DNA of 36,085 bases from Candidatus Staskawiczbacteria bacterium (GTDB lineage: Bacteria; Patescibacteriota; Minisyncoccia; Minisyncoccales; Staskawiczbacteraceae). The notes below the pieces were generated by a model that saw nothing but the letters and a program-made list of their open reading frames with translations, was not told the origin of the DNA and made no database searches. Location of the stretch: positions 1-36,085 of the forward strand of contig CAIKWD010000012.1 in NCBI GenBank assembly GCA_903831095.1, read 5' to 3'. Position 1 is the first letter of the stretch. Each line of letters opens with the position of its first letter. Shown one piece after another: positions 9,612-18,790 of this stretch. Made by a program: the position numbers and the translations under genes.

Positions 9612-11345
9612 CTATTTTGGTGAAGTATTTTTTACACTAGCGTCATAATCTGGAGGAATCTGCCAATAGTTTATTATATATTGAGCCAATTGCTTAAACA
9701 CTGGAACAGCTGAAATTGCTGACTTTGCTGCCTTTGGATTGTCCAATTTTATCATTATTACAAACTGCGGATTAAAAGCCGGGCCATACCCAACAAAGCT
9801 TTGAATGGTTTTATTTGTCTCATATCCCTTTCCATTTTTTAACGGCACTTGTGCTGTTCCAGTTTTGCCAGCCAAATAATATCCTGGAATTTTTCCAATG
9901 CGCCTTAAGCCGTCATCAACAACATTTATTAGCATGGGATTCAATTGTGAAATAGTTTGCTGAGATATTATAGAATCGGAAATTTCCGGCCTTGTATATG
10001 TTATATCTTTTCCGTTTACAATTTTTTCTACTATGTACGGTTTTACCAATTTTCCTCCATTGGAAAGGGCACAAAATCCTCTAATTATTTGCATTGGTGT
10101 AAGCTCAATTCCCTGTCCAAAAGAAGCTGTTGCAAAAGTAATATCCGAACCGTTTTTTAGGCTGTCATTATGCGAATAAACCTCTCCCTGTAAATCAACT
10201 CCAGTTTTTGATGTAAAGCCAAATTTGTCTACATAACTAAAGAATTTTTTATTTCCAATTTTCTGTTCGGCAAAAACTGCTCCAGTATTTATGGAATCAT
10301 TTAAAACCTTTGTCATTGTAGCCTCGCCCCAAATTTCATTTTCAAAATTGTGTATTGATTTGTTATTTAAAGTTACAACACCAGTATCTATATAGGTTGT
10401 ATTGGGAGTTATTTTTCCTTCATTGAGAGCTGCAGCCATTGTAAAAGGTTTCATTATTGAACCAGGTTCAAAAAGTTTTTGCATTGCAGAATTTTGAAAA
10501 ATGCTCAAATCACTTTCTTTTCCATATTGGTTTGGATTAAAATTGGGAAAATTTGCCAATGCCAAAATTTTGCCAGTGTCTGGCTTTATAACAATTATCT
10601 GGCCTGAATCTATGTCATCTTTTATTTTTTCCTTTTTTAACAAAGTTTCAGCTTCGAATTGTATGTTATAATCTATTGTCAGATAAATATCCGAGCCATC
10701 AAGAGACACTTGGTTATTATCGGAGAAAATTGAATCCAAACCAGATTTTTCCTCTTGGATTCCAGATTTCCCGCTTAAAACATTGTCATAATAACCTTCA
10801 ACACCGTACTGCCCCAAACCACTTCCGCCCAAAAAACCAAGCATTTGGGACGCCATTTGCCCTTGAGGATAATATCTTTCAGGCGTATTTTGCCAAGACA
10901 ATCCTTTTAAATTCAAGGCTTTAATTTTGCCAAGTTCATTTGAAGATAGATCTTTCTGTAATATAACATATTGACTATTGCCACTAATTTCTGAAAGTAT
11001 TTGGTCTTTAGTCTGGCTAATATATTTACTCAAGACTTCTGCAAAAGCAATTTTGTCTGGAATATTTTTTGTGCTTGCCGATATTATCCAACTGTCTTTG
11101 TTTATTGCCAGACTTTTCACATCTCCAGAGCTTTTGCCGCCCTTTGTTTCCTGTGACGAAGTGCAAAAAATTTGTCCTCTAGAGCCTGTAATAGTATTAA
11201 AATCAGTCTGCTGGCCAAGAGCCTGAGCCTCGAAAAGCTTTCTTTCCAAAATTTGCAGAAAAAACAAGCGGCTTATAATAGCTGCCCCAATTGCTATAAC
11301 AATAAACAGGATAAACCCTATTCTCCAATTGTTATTTTTTTTCAT
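9612..11345 (-). CDS. ftsI: Peptidoglycan D,D-transpeptidase FtsI / penicillin-binding protein
   Basis: 577 aa; N-terminal TM; transpeptidase motifs FEPGSIMKPFT (SxxK), DSINTG (SxN), LAGKTGTAQ (KTG). Confidence 0.93.
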   Translation of the reverse strand: MKKNNNWRIGFILFIVIAIGAAIISRLFFLQILERKLFEAQALGQQTDFNTITGSRGQIFCTSSQETKGGKSSGDVKSLAINKDSWIISASTKNIPDKIAFAEVLSKYISQTKDQILSEISGNSQYVILQKDLSSNELGKIKALNLKGLSWQNTPERYYPQGQMASQMLGFLGGSGLGQYGVEGYYDNVLSGKSGIQEEKSGLDSIFSDNNQVSLDGSDIYLTIDYNIQFEAETLLKKEKIKDDIDSGQIIVIKPDTGKILALANFPNFNPNQYGKESDLSIFQNSAMQKLFEPGSIMKPFTMAAALNEGKITPNTTYIDTGVVTLNNKSIHNFENEIWGEATMTKVLNDSINTGAVFAEQKIGNKKFFSYVDKFGFTSKTGVDLQGEVYSHNDSLKNGSDITFATASFGQGIELTPMQIIRGFCALSNGGKLVKPYIVEKIVNGKDITYTRPEISDSIISQQTISQLNPMLINVVDDGLRRIGKIPGYYLAGKTGTAQVPLKNGKGYETNKTIQSFVGYGPAFNPQFVIMIKLDNPKAAKSAISAVPVFKQLAQYIINYWQIPPDYDASVKNTSPK

Positions 11346-11716
11346 TTAATATTTGCTTTTGCCACCCCCGCTGAAATATCTGGAATTTGTATATATTTTA
11401 CCGAGGTGGTTCTTTGAAAATTTAATGCCTGAATTTTAACAAGAGCTTGCTCTAAAAAGCTGCTTTCAGCAAATGAAACTTGGAGATTTTTGTTTTCATC
11501 TGAAAGTTTTGTTATCTGTTTTTCGTAGCTATTGGATAAATAAGAACCTCTGGTCAAATCATTTATTTGCCAAACATAGAAAACCAACAACGCCAAGCTA
11601 ATAAAAAATCCAATAAAGCAGACTTTTTTCCAATTAACAATTGGCAAATCAATGGAATTAACTTTAGATTGCAAGCTTTTTTGAACTTTAGCAAAACTTA
11701 ATACAGCTGTTGTCAT
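11342..11716 (-). CDS. FtsL-like cell division protein
   Basis: 124 aa, single TM plus coiled coil (LSDENKNLQVSFAESSFLEQALVKIQALNF); lies between rsmH and ftsI, overlapping ftsI. Confidence 0.65.
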   Translation of the reverse strand: MTTAVLSFAKVQKSLQSKVNSIDLPIVNWKKVCFIGFFISLALLVFYVWQINDLTRGSYLSNSYEKQITKLSDENKNLQVSFAESSFLEQALVKIQALNFQRTTSVKYIQIPDISAGVAKANIK

Positions 11717-11719
11717 ATT

Positions 11720-12607
11720 TTAAATTTTAATTGCGACTCTCAGTTTTGCAGATCGTGCTCTTGGATTCTTTCCAAGCTCTTCCCTGCTTGCTGTTATCGG
11801 CTTTTTAGTTATTATTTTTATTGTTCCTTTTTTTGATTCACTTGCAAAAAAATTCTTGATTATTCGGTCCTCCAATGAATGAAAAGAAATTACTGCCAAT
11901 CTTCCTTCTGGTGCCAATATTGAAATTGCCTGTGGCAAAACCCTGTTTATATTTTCCAATTCGTCGTTAACTGCAATTCTTAAAGCTTGAAATGTCCTTG
12001 TCGCATAATGAATTTTACCACGCCAATATGCCCCAGGAGTAGCGTCTTTTATTATTTCAATCAATTGAAAAGTTGTTCTAATTCTTCCTTGTTTTCTATG
12101 TTCAACAATATTTTCGGCAATTTTCCTGGCAAATTTTTCTTCGCCATAATTTTCCAAAATTTCCTCAATTTTTTCCTTTGGCCATTCGTTAACAATCTTC
12201 TCAGCTGTCATATAATTCATTTCGTCGTTGTATCTCATGTCCAAGCCCTGGTCTACCTGAAAAGAAAATCCTTTATGTGCCCTGGCAAGTTGCGCCGAAG
12301 ACATTCCTAAGTCCAATAAAATTCCGTTAATCGGAGTAATATTTTTCCGATTTAAAATTTCTATTATATGCGTGTATGAATCAGTAGCCAAGACTATTCT
12401 GTCTTTAAATTGAACATGAAGCCATTGAGCAGCTGAAATTTGTTGTGGGTCTAAATCAATTCCCAATAATTTTCCTTCTGGGCCATTTTTCTTTAAAATA
12501 TCTTCGGCATGTCCGCCCTCGCCTACTGTGCAATCGACAAAATTTTCATTTTGCTTTGGGTCAAGATATTCCAATACTTCTTTTTTAAGAACTGCCGTAT
12601 GTATCAT
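11720..12607 (-). CDS. rsmH: 16S rRNA m4C1402 methyltransferase RsmH (MraW)
   Basis: MIHTAVLKKEVLEYLDP...FVDCTVGEGGHAEDIL...GILLDLGMSSAQL...FSFQVDQGLDMRYN...VISFHSLEDRIIKNFF. Confidence 0.97.
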   Translation of the reverse strand: MIHTAVLKKEVLEYLDPKQNENFVDCTVGEGGHAEDILKKNGPEGKLLGIDLDPQQISAAQWLHVQFKDRIVLATDSYTHIIEILNRKNITPINGILLDLGMSSAQLARAHKGFSFQVDQGLDMRYNDEMNYMTAEKIVNEWPKEKIEEILENYGEEKFARKIAENIVEHRKQGRIRTTFQLIEIIKDATPGAYWRGKIHYATRTFQALRIAVNDELENINRVLPQAISILAPEGRLAVISFHSLEDRIIKNFFASESKKGTIKIITKKPITASREELGKNPRARSAKLRVAIKI

Positions 12608-12615
12608 AATTATTA

Positions 12616-13047
12616 TTAAATTCCCAATCCTCCTAATTTAGAAACAATTTCGTCAACTCCTTTTTCTGCAGCTATTTTATATGTTTCCCACTTCTCTGCA
12701 TCCCAAATTTCCAATCTATTAGACAAACCACATATTACAACATTCTTTTTCAAGCCTGCGTACTCCTTCAAATAATCTGGAACAAGTATTCTACCAAGCT
12801 TATCAAGTGAAACTTCCATAGCTCCAGCTAAAATCATCCTGGTAAAAGATCTGGCCTCTGCTTGGCTTATAGTCAAAGCTCCCAGCTTGTCTGACATAAT
12901 CTTCCACTCTGCTTCTGTATATACTGCAAGACAGCCCTCAATACCCCTTGTGATGATTATTTTGTCGCCAAGCTCTCCCCTAAACTTTGCTGGCAGGGCC
13001 AAGCGCTTCTTTATATCTATTGTGTGTTCGTATTGTCCTATTAACAT
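12616..13047 (-). CDS. mraZ: Transcriptional regulator MraZ (start revised to the internal Met of the ORF track)
   Basis: MLIGQYEHTIDIKKRLALPAKFRGEL...RILVPDYLKEYAGL; the 7-aa extension MDKCGKF to 13068 is encoded by the upstream repeat boxes. Confidence 0.9.
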   Translation of the reverse strand: MLIGQYEHTIDIKKRLALPAKFRGELGDKIIITRGIEGCLAVYTEAEWKIMSDKLGALTISQAEARSFTRMILAGAMEVSLDKLGRILVPDYLKEYAGLKKNVVICGLSNRLEIWDAEKWETYKIAAEKGVDEIVSKLGGLGI

Positions 13048-13050
13048 AAA

Positions 13051-13218
13051 TTTTCCACATTTATCCACATTTATCCACTACATGTTATTTATATCCCATT
13101 TCATGATACCAAGTCAACACCCTGCCCCAAACCCCAATTATAGTCGTAAAATCGCCTATTTTGGCAAAGTTATCCACACCCCCCTGCCCATTTTTGCTTA
13201 AAATATGACTTATCCACT
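13051..13218. promoter_or_regulatory. Cluster of five TT[A/T]TCCAC[A/T] boxes upstream of mraZ (DnaA-box and/or MraZ-operator-like)
   Basis: TTTTCCACA 13051, TTATCCACA 13061, TTATCCACT 13071 (10-bp spacing), TTATCCACA 13170, TTATCCACT 13210. Confidence 0.6.
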
Positions 13219-13237
13219 ATGTGCTCTTTAAGTAATA

Positions 13238-13266
13238 AAAAAGCCTTAATCCGAAGATTAAGGCAT
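13238..13266 (-). terminator. Terminator downstream of leuA
   Basis: GCCTTAATccgaagATTAAGGC; on the minus strand followed by TTTTTT. Confidence 0.85.
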
Positions 13267-13283
13267 GAGTAACAAAATAATAA

Positions 13284-14945
13284 CTATTTCCTATTCATGG
13301 CACTAATTATGGCCTTTATGGATGCTCGCGTCGAGTTTTTGTCTATTCCTACTCCCCAACAGATTTCTCCATCAGACCACGCAGTTTTGACATAACTAAT
13401 GGCTTCGGCGTTTGAACCCTCTCTGAGAGAATGTTCTGCTTGGTCAACAATGTCAACCAAATCAGAACGAAATTTTTTCAATGCGTTAACTGCAGCATTT
13501 ATTGGCCCGTTTCCAGTTCCTGTTAAGAAACGTTCTATTCCGCCAACTGTGACAACTAAATTGCAATCACATGTTACGTCGTCAATTTCAATGTCATTAT
13601 ATCTGACAAACTGCATGTAACTATTACGCTCTACATATTCCTTCCAAAACATGCCTTTTAGATCCTCGCTAGAAACTTCCCGACAAAGTGCGTCAATCTG
13701 CTTACCTGCTATTTTCCCAAAATCTATTTCCAAATCTTTTGGCAAATGAATTGCACATTCACTTTCTAGAAGATAAGCTATACCGCCTTTTCCAGATTGT
13801 CCATTCACCCTTATGACCTTCTCGTATGTCCTTCCAATATCTTTTGGATCTATTGGAAGATACGGAACATCCCAAGGCTCATTTGTTTTTTCTATCCTTT
13901 CATTCAAACCTTTGCGAATGGCATCTTGGTGCGTTCCCGAAAAAGCAGTAAATACCAGGTCTCCACTGTATGGATGCCGAGGTGGCACTTTCATACCTGT
14001 GCACAATTCATATGTTTTACGTATTGCCATTATGTTGGAAAAATCCAATTTTGGATTAATACCTTGTGAAAACAAGTTGAGCGCAACAGTTGCAAGATCA
14101 GTGTTTCCAGTTCTTTCTCCGTTTCCGAATAAAGTTCCTTCAACTCTGTCAGCTCCAGCAAGAAGCGCAAGCTCAGTTGCAGCAACCCCAGTACCTTGAT
14201 CATTGTGAGTATGCACGCTTATTATCAACTTGTCGCGACTAGGTATTTCCTTGCAAAACCACTCAATCTGATCAGCATACACATTTGGAGTAGAAACCTC
14301 CATTGTTGCCGGCAAATTAAGTATGATTTTATGCTCGACAGTTGGTTTTACGACTTCCATTACCGCCCAACAAATGTTAACTGCAAATCCCCATTCCGTG
14401 CACGAAAAACTTTCCGGGGAAAATTGATATGTAATATCTGTCCCGACAAGTTTTTTGGAATATTCCATTATCCACTTCATACCGCGCACTGCTGATTCAA
14501 TCGCTTGCTCCTTGGTCACTTTCAGCACAACCCTGCGCTGAGCTGGAGAAGTTGGATAATACAAATGTATGATCACTTTCTTAGCTCCAACAAGAGATTC
14601 AATTGTCTTTTTAATTAAATCCTCGCGCGCTGGGACCAGAACCTGTATTGCTACATCTTCTGGAATGAAATTATTCTCAATTATGCGACGAACAAACTCA
14701 TAATCAGTAACAGATGCTGAAGGAAAACCAACCTCGATTTCCTTAAAACCAATATCACATAAAAGCCTAAAATATTTTTCCTTCTCCTCTTCGGTCATAG
14801 GTTTGTACAGAGATTGATTTCCATCACGAAGACAAACTCCGCACCATATTGGAGCTTTTGTTATGACATTATCTGGCCATTGGCGATTTTCCAGCTTGAC
14901 TGTTGGAAACGGACGATACTTACTCACATTCATTGTCGATTTCAT
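13284..14945 (-). CDS. leuA: 2-isopropylmalate synthase (long form)
   Basis: 553 aa; KYRPFPTVKLENRQWPDNVITKAPIWCGVCLRDGNQSL; SVHTHNDQGTGVAATELALLAGADRVEGTLFGNGERTGN; C-terminal LeuA regulatory domain; AAGGAAGG before the ATG. Confidence 0.95.
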   Translation of the reverse strand: MKSTMNVSKYRPFPTVKLENRQWPDNVITKAPIWCGVCLRDGNQSLYKPMTEEEKEKYFRLLCDIGFKEIEVGFPSASVTDYEFVRRIIENNFIPEDVAIQVLVPAREDLIKKTIESLVGAKKVIIHLYYPTSPAQRRVVLKVTKEQAIESAVRGMKWIMEYSKKLVGTDITYQFSPESFSCTEWGFAVNICWAVMEVVKPTVEHKIILNLPATMEVSTPNVYADQIEWFCKEIPSRDKLIISVHTHNDQGTGVAATELALLAGADRVEGTLFGNGERTGNTDLATVALNLFSQGINPKLDFSNIMAIRKTYELCTGMKVPPRHPYSGDLVFTAFSGTHQDAIRKGLNERIEKTNEPWDVPYLPIDPKDIGRTYEKVIRVNGQSGKGGIAYLLESECAIHLPKDLEIDFGKIAGKQIDALCREVSSEDLKGMFWKEYVERNSYMQFVRYNDIEIDDVTCDCNLVVTVGGIERFLTGTGNGPINAAVNALKKFRSDLVDIVDQAEHSLREGSNAEAISYVKTAWSDGEICWGVGIDKNSTRASIKAIISAMNRK

Positions 14946-15014
14946 TTTTCCCTTCCTTTCTTTTCTTTCTATTATTTTGTTACTAAGGTTGTAAAAGAAC
15001 TATCCCTTTACCCC

Positions 15015-15088
15015 CACACTGAAATTGTCTAAAACTTCAGTGTGAGGATAAACTATATAAAACTAAAAATCCTCTTTTGGAGGATTTT
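15015..15088 (-). promoter_or_regulatory. Two tandem hairpins in the leuA 5' leader (candidate attenuator)
   Basis: CACACTGAA/TTCAGTGTG (15015-15023/15036-15044) and AAAATCCTC/GAGGATTTT (15066-15074/15080-15088). Confidence 0.45.
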
Positions 15089-15280
15089 GATATTTTTCTA
15101 ATTAATGTCTATATGTTTATCAAAAATCTCCTGGATGGTAATCCAATAAAAGCAAGCTTAACAACAAGTTTGCCAAAAGGTTCTTATTTATATTTTTCTG
15201 AACTGTATTTATCATATATTTAGCCTATATTGCATTATTGCAAAACCATACTACTTTGTCAATATCATTTGTCGGGCAAT

Positions 15281-15306
15281 AAAAAACCCTTGTAAAGTAC
15301 AAGGGG
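15281..15306 (-). terminator. Terminator downstream of the 15310-15708 gene
   Basis: AAAAAACCCTTGTAaagTACAAGGG. Confidence 0.8.
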
Positions 15307-15309
15307 GTG

Positions 15310-15708
15310 CTATTCTAATTCTTCATCAATATCAAATAGCTTGTAAAATGCACCTTTTAAAGGGACACATTCTACTGAAAAGGCGTACGGTTTTATACCT
15401 TTTTCCTTAAAAAAGGATATATATTCGTTTTGGATCAACTCTACAAGTTGTTCAATGTTCCGTTCAATGGGATTAAAATATTCATAACCGTACTCATGAG
15501 AACCGATGTGAAAATTAATAAAAATTTGGATATCGGCCTCGCCATAAACCGATGTAGCCCTTATTACTGTTGCAGAAGTGTTATTATCCCTTTTAATATC
15601 AAAGGATTTTTCTACCACAGGAACCAGTTTTTCGGATAACTCCTCGGCTTTTTGGTCTGTAAGAAGACCTAAAGTCGCCGGTGACAAAATTAAAATAATC
15701 TTGATCAT
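15310..15708 (-). CDS. Hypothetical small protein, paralog of the next ORF
   Basis: Start revised to MIKIILILSPAT, preceded by AGAAAGGAGTATATAAAATG; shares ILSP, P-V/I-V-E/K-x-x-F, YGEA[D/E][I/V]Q with 15725-16099. Confidence 0.75.
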   Translation of the reverse strand: MIKIILILSPATLGLLTDQKAEELSEKLVPVVEKSFDIKRDNNTSATVIRATSVYGEADIQIFINFHIGSHEYGYEYFNPIERNIEQLVELIQNEYISFFKEKGIKPYAFSVECVPLKGAFYKLFDIDEELE

Positions 15709-15724
15709 TTTATATACTCCTTTC

Positions 15725-16099
15725 TTAGTCCATTTTACAAAGTTCGTAGCTGCTGCCAGGACATGGCCGACACTGTATAGAAACTCGGTAATCATCCAAT
15801 TTTGAAAAATGCCTAAAACTGTTGAATTCTTCCCTTATTTTATCAGTCATTTCTTTTCTTTTTTTGCGAAGTTTAGACGAAGGATCCCACCACGTCTCAT
15901 TGTCATCAACTGTGTAGCGGATCTCAACTTGAACTTCAGCCTCACCATATGTCTCAATACCATATATGGCCGTAAAAGTTGGTTTTTTCCCAAAGGTTTC
16001 TTTCACTATAGGAATAACCCTCTTTCTAAGATCTACAATATTATTTTTTTTGAATTTTTTCCTAGTTTCTGGCGACAAAATAACAAAAATTTTTAACAT
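15725..16099 (-). CDS. Hypothetical small protein, paralog of 15310-15708
   Basis: Start revised to MLKIFVILSPETRKK, preceded by GGAAAGGAGTGTGCAAAATG. Confidence 0.75.
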   Translation of the reverse strand: MLKIFVILSPETRKKFKKNNIVDLRKRVIPIVKETFGKKPTFTAIYGIETYGEAEVQVEIRYTVDDNETWWDPSSKLRKKRKEMTDKIREEFNSFRHFSKLDDYRVSIQCRPCPGSSYELCKMD

Positions 16100-16194
16100 T
16101 TTGCACACTCCTTTCCATATTTGAATTTAAATGTTCATTTACTTGTATGATAATGTAATTTACCATTTTAGCAAATATTGTCAAGAAAATAAAA

Positions 16195-16220
16195 AACCCT
16201 AGCTATTAAAGCCAGGATTT
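16195..16220 (-). terminator. Probable weak terminator of the Clp-like gene
   Basis: CCTAGCT-attaa-AGCCAGG (one mismatch) followed by a U-run on the minus strand. Confidence 0.5.
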
Positions 16221-16230
16221 TATGAAACAA

Positions 16231-18789
16231 TTAATTTTTTACTGGATTTATTATAATTTCAAAATTATCGGAATTAATTTCAAATCTGTCGCCTTTCTTT
16301 ATCTTGTCTGACAGCAAAGCCGAAGCAACAGCATTTTCAACATTGTCTTGTATAACTCTTCGCATTTCCCTAGCGCCAAATTCTGGCTTATAAGAAAGCT
16401 CAACTATTTTAGCTTTCAAAGGTTCTGTAATATCAAATATAATATCTTTTTCCTTTAAATTTTTCTGCAATCCCTGAAGCGACAACTGGGCAATCTTTAA
16501 CAAATTGTCTTTTGTAAGAGGATGAAAAAGTATTGTCGCGTCAAAGCGGTTTACAAACTCAGGTCTAAAGGTGTTCTTTGCAAAAAGTTCCTTGAACAAT
16601 TTATCTTTTTCTACTAGCTGATTAGATTCAATTTGCTGAAAAATCATATCTGCCCCAGCGTTTGAAGTACAAATAATAATTGTATTTGTAAAAACAACTT
16701 TTCTGCCCTGGCCATCGGTAATATGCCCTTCGTCTAAAACCTGCAAAAACAAGTTTAAAATATTTGGGTGGGCTTTTTCAACTTCATCAAGCAAAACCAA
16801 GGAAAAAGGCGTTTCCCTCACAGGTGTAGTCAAAAGTCCCTGCATTTCAACTGGTGAAGTAGCTCCAATCAGCCTTGGGATGTCTGCAATTGCTTGAAAT
16901 TCCGACATATCCAGCCTTATCATTTTCTGCTCAGAACCAAAATAAATTTGGGCCAAAGCTTTGGCAGTTTCTGTTTTTCCAACTCCTGTTGGACCTAAAA
17001 ACAAAAATGTTCCCATTGGCCTTGTTTTGGAAGCAATTCCCATTCTTGCCCTTCTCATAGCAATAGCAATTTCACTTACAGCTTCCTCTTGATTCACAAG
17101 CCTGTCATGAATCAAATTTTCCAAATTAAGCAAAACCTCTTTTTCCTTTGTCTCCATCTTTCCTATGGGTATTTCAGTTTTCTTTGATATTATTTCTGCT
17201 ATATGGTGAGGCAAAACAACTCGCTCCTTCATTTTTTGAACATAAACAGCTGATTCATTTAAAACATCCAATGCTTTTTTGGGAAACGGCAAGCTAGGCA
17301 TATATCTTGCAGTCAAATTAACTATTTCTCGAATACTTGGGTATAATATTAAAATTTTATGCTGATATTCCAAATCCAGCGCGACAGACTGCAGAATATT
17401 TATTGTCTCTTTTTCTGTAATTTCTAAAACCTCAACTTTTTCTAACAAACCAGAAAAAGATGAATTTTCTTCAATGTTTTTGTGAAGCCCTTCATAAGAT
17501 GTCAGCCCAATAAATTGAAAACTGGGCATAATCAAATATTTTGCCAGTATTCCCGAAATATCAAAAGCCCCAGCTTTCTGAGTTTTTTGGCCTACAAAAT
17601 TTTCAAGATTATCAACAACTAAAATTACATTGTCAGAAGCAAGTACCTCTGAAAATATTTGCTCTAAAACAATTTCCATTTTTTCAAAATCAGAAATTTG
17701 GGCAGCTAAAGATACAACATCTAATTCTACTACTCTTCTATTATTTAATTCCGGCATAGAGCTGGCTAAATAGCACTTTTGCGCTATGGCCTTAACTATA
17801 GCCTTTCTATCGGCGTTAGGATCTCCGACTATCAAAACATTTGCCATACTGGACTTAGCCAAAATAACTTCTGTCTGATCTATTTCCTTTTTATGTCCAA
17901 TAATTTCTGTAAATCTCCAGCCAGAAACAACTTTTTTCCAATCAATTGAAAATCTATCCAAAGTTACAGTATATCCGGAAGAAAAATTCTTTCCAAAAGA
18001 TCCTTTTCTAATTAAATTTTCATACGTCCAAAACTTTCTAGTTTTTTCAGCCAAATCTTCCGCAGAATCAAGCCACAAAGTCAGATTTTCTACATCTTCT
18101 GGCTTTAAGTCAAAATCCACCAAAAGTTTTTTGAAAAATTCGTCCTGCTTAGCCAAAGCAACTAAAATTTCTGCCTGGCCTATAAATGCATGACCTCTAT
18201 CAATTGAAACTTTTAAGGCATATTCAATGGATTTTTGAAAATCATTAGAAAACAAATTTTCTGTAATTTCTGTTTTTTGTGTTTTTTCTAAATAATTTTT
18301 CAAATCTAGTCGAAGCTTTTTTGGATCAAGTCCAAGCCGAAAACATATTAAGTTAACGTTTTTTCCAAGCTTTAAAGAAGACAATAAAAGCGATGTTGAG
18401 TTTATGGGAATTTTCTTTTTTTTGCAAAAGTCCATTGCATCTAAAATAATTTTTGCAGCGTTGAAAGTCAGCAATTCCGCTAAATTATATTCTTCTATAT
18501 TTACAGCAACCTCTGTGATATTCAACGACGCACCGGGCTTTTTAATTTTAAGTCGGACAAACAAATCCACATTCCAAAAAACAAGGTATAGCGACAAAAA
18601 TAAAAAAACCATTCTAAATGATGAATGCCCGGAAACAAAATCAAAAAAAGAAAAACCTAAAAACAATACAGATATTATAAACAAAAGCAGAAACACATTT
18701 TTAATTGCTCCGGCAAACCTAAAAAGTGGAAATTTTTCCCTTTTTACTGCTAAAAAAACCTCTGTATTTTCCAATTCAAAATTAAACAT
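16231..18789 (-). CDS. Membrane-anchored ClpC/ClpB-like AAA+ ATPase
   Basis: 852 aa; two N-terminal TMs; Clp-N-like region; second AAA+ module FLGPTGVGKTETAKALA, LVLLDEVEKAHPNILNLFLQVLDEG, FRPEFVNRFD; first module degenerate. Confidence 0.88.
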   Translation of the reverse strand: MFNFELENTEVFLAVKREKFPLFRFAGAIKNVFLLLFIISVLFLGFSFFDFVSGHSSFRMVFLFLSLYLVFWNVDLFVRLKIKKPGASLNITEVAVNIEEYNLAELLTFNAAKIILDAMDFCKKKKIPINSTSLLLSSLKLGKNVNLICFRLGLDPKKLRLDLKNYLEKTQKTEITENLFSNDFQKSIEYALKVSIDRGHAFIGQAEILVALAKQDEFFKKLLVDFDLKPEDVENLTLWLDSAEDLAEKTRKFWTYENLIRKGSFGKNFSSGYTVTLDRFSIDWKKVVSGWRFTEIIGHKKEIDQTEVILAKSSMANVLIVGDPNADRKAIVKAIAQKCYLASSMPELNNRRVVELDVVSLAAQISDFEKMEIVLEQIFSEVLASDNVILVVDNLENFVGQKTQKAGAFDISGILAKYLIMPSFQFIGLTSYEGLHKNIEENSSFSGLLEKVEVLEITEKETINILQSVALDLEYQHKILILYPSIREIVNLTARYMPSLPFPKKALDVLNESAVYVQKMKERVVLPHHIAEIISKKTEIPIGKMETKEKEVLLNLENLIHDRLVNQEEAVSEIAIAMRRARMGIASKTRPMGTFLFLGPTGVGKTETAKALAQIYFGSEQKMIRLDMSEFQAIADIPRLIGATSPVEMQGLLTTPVRETPFSLVLLDEVEKAHPNILNLFLQVLDEGHITDGQGRKVVFTNTIIICTSNAGADMIFQQIESNQLVEKDKLFKELFAKNTFRPEFVNRFDATILFHPLTKDNLLKIAQLSLQGLQKNLKEKDIIFDITEPLKAKIVELSYKPEFGAREMRRVIQDNVENAVASALLSDKIKKGDRFEINSDNFEIIINPVKN

Positions 18790-18790
18790 T

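Noticed and set aside
14946-15300. T-box or leucine leader peptide upstream of leuA
   Set aside because: No T-box consensus and no run of Leu codons in a short ORF found; only generic hairpins reported.
15725-15795. Gene overlap between 15310-15795 and 15725-16108
   Set aside because: The overlap disappears with the SD-preceded Met at 15708; the N-terminal extension is unlikely to be translated.
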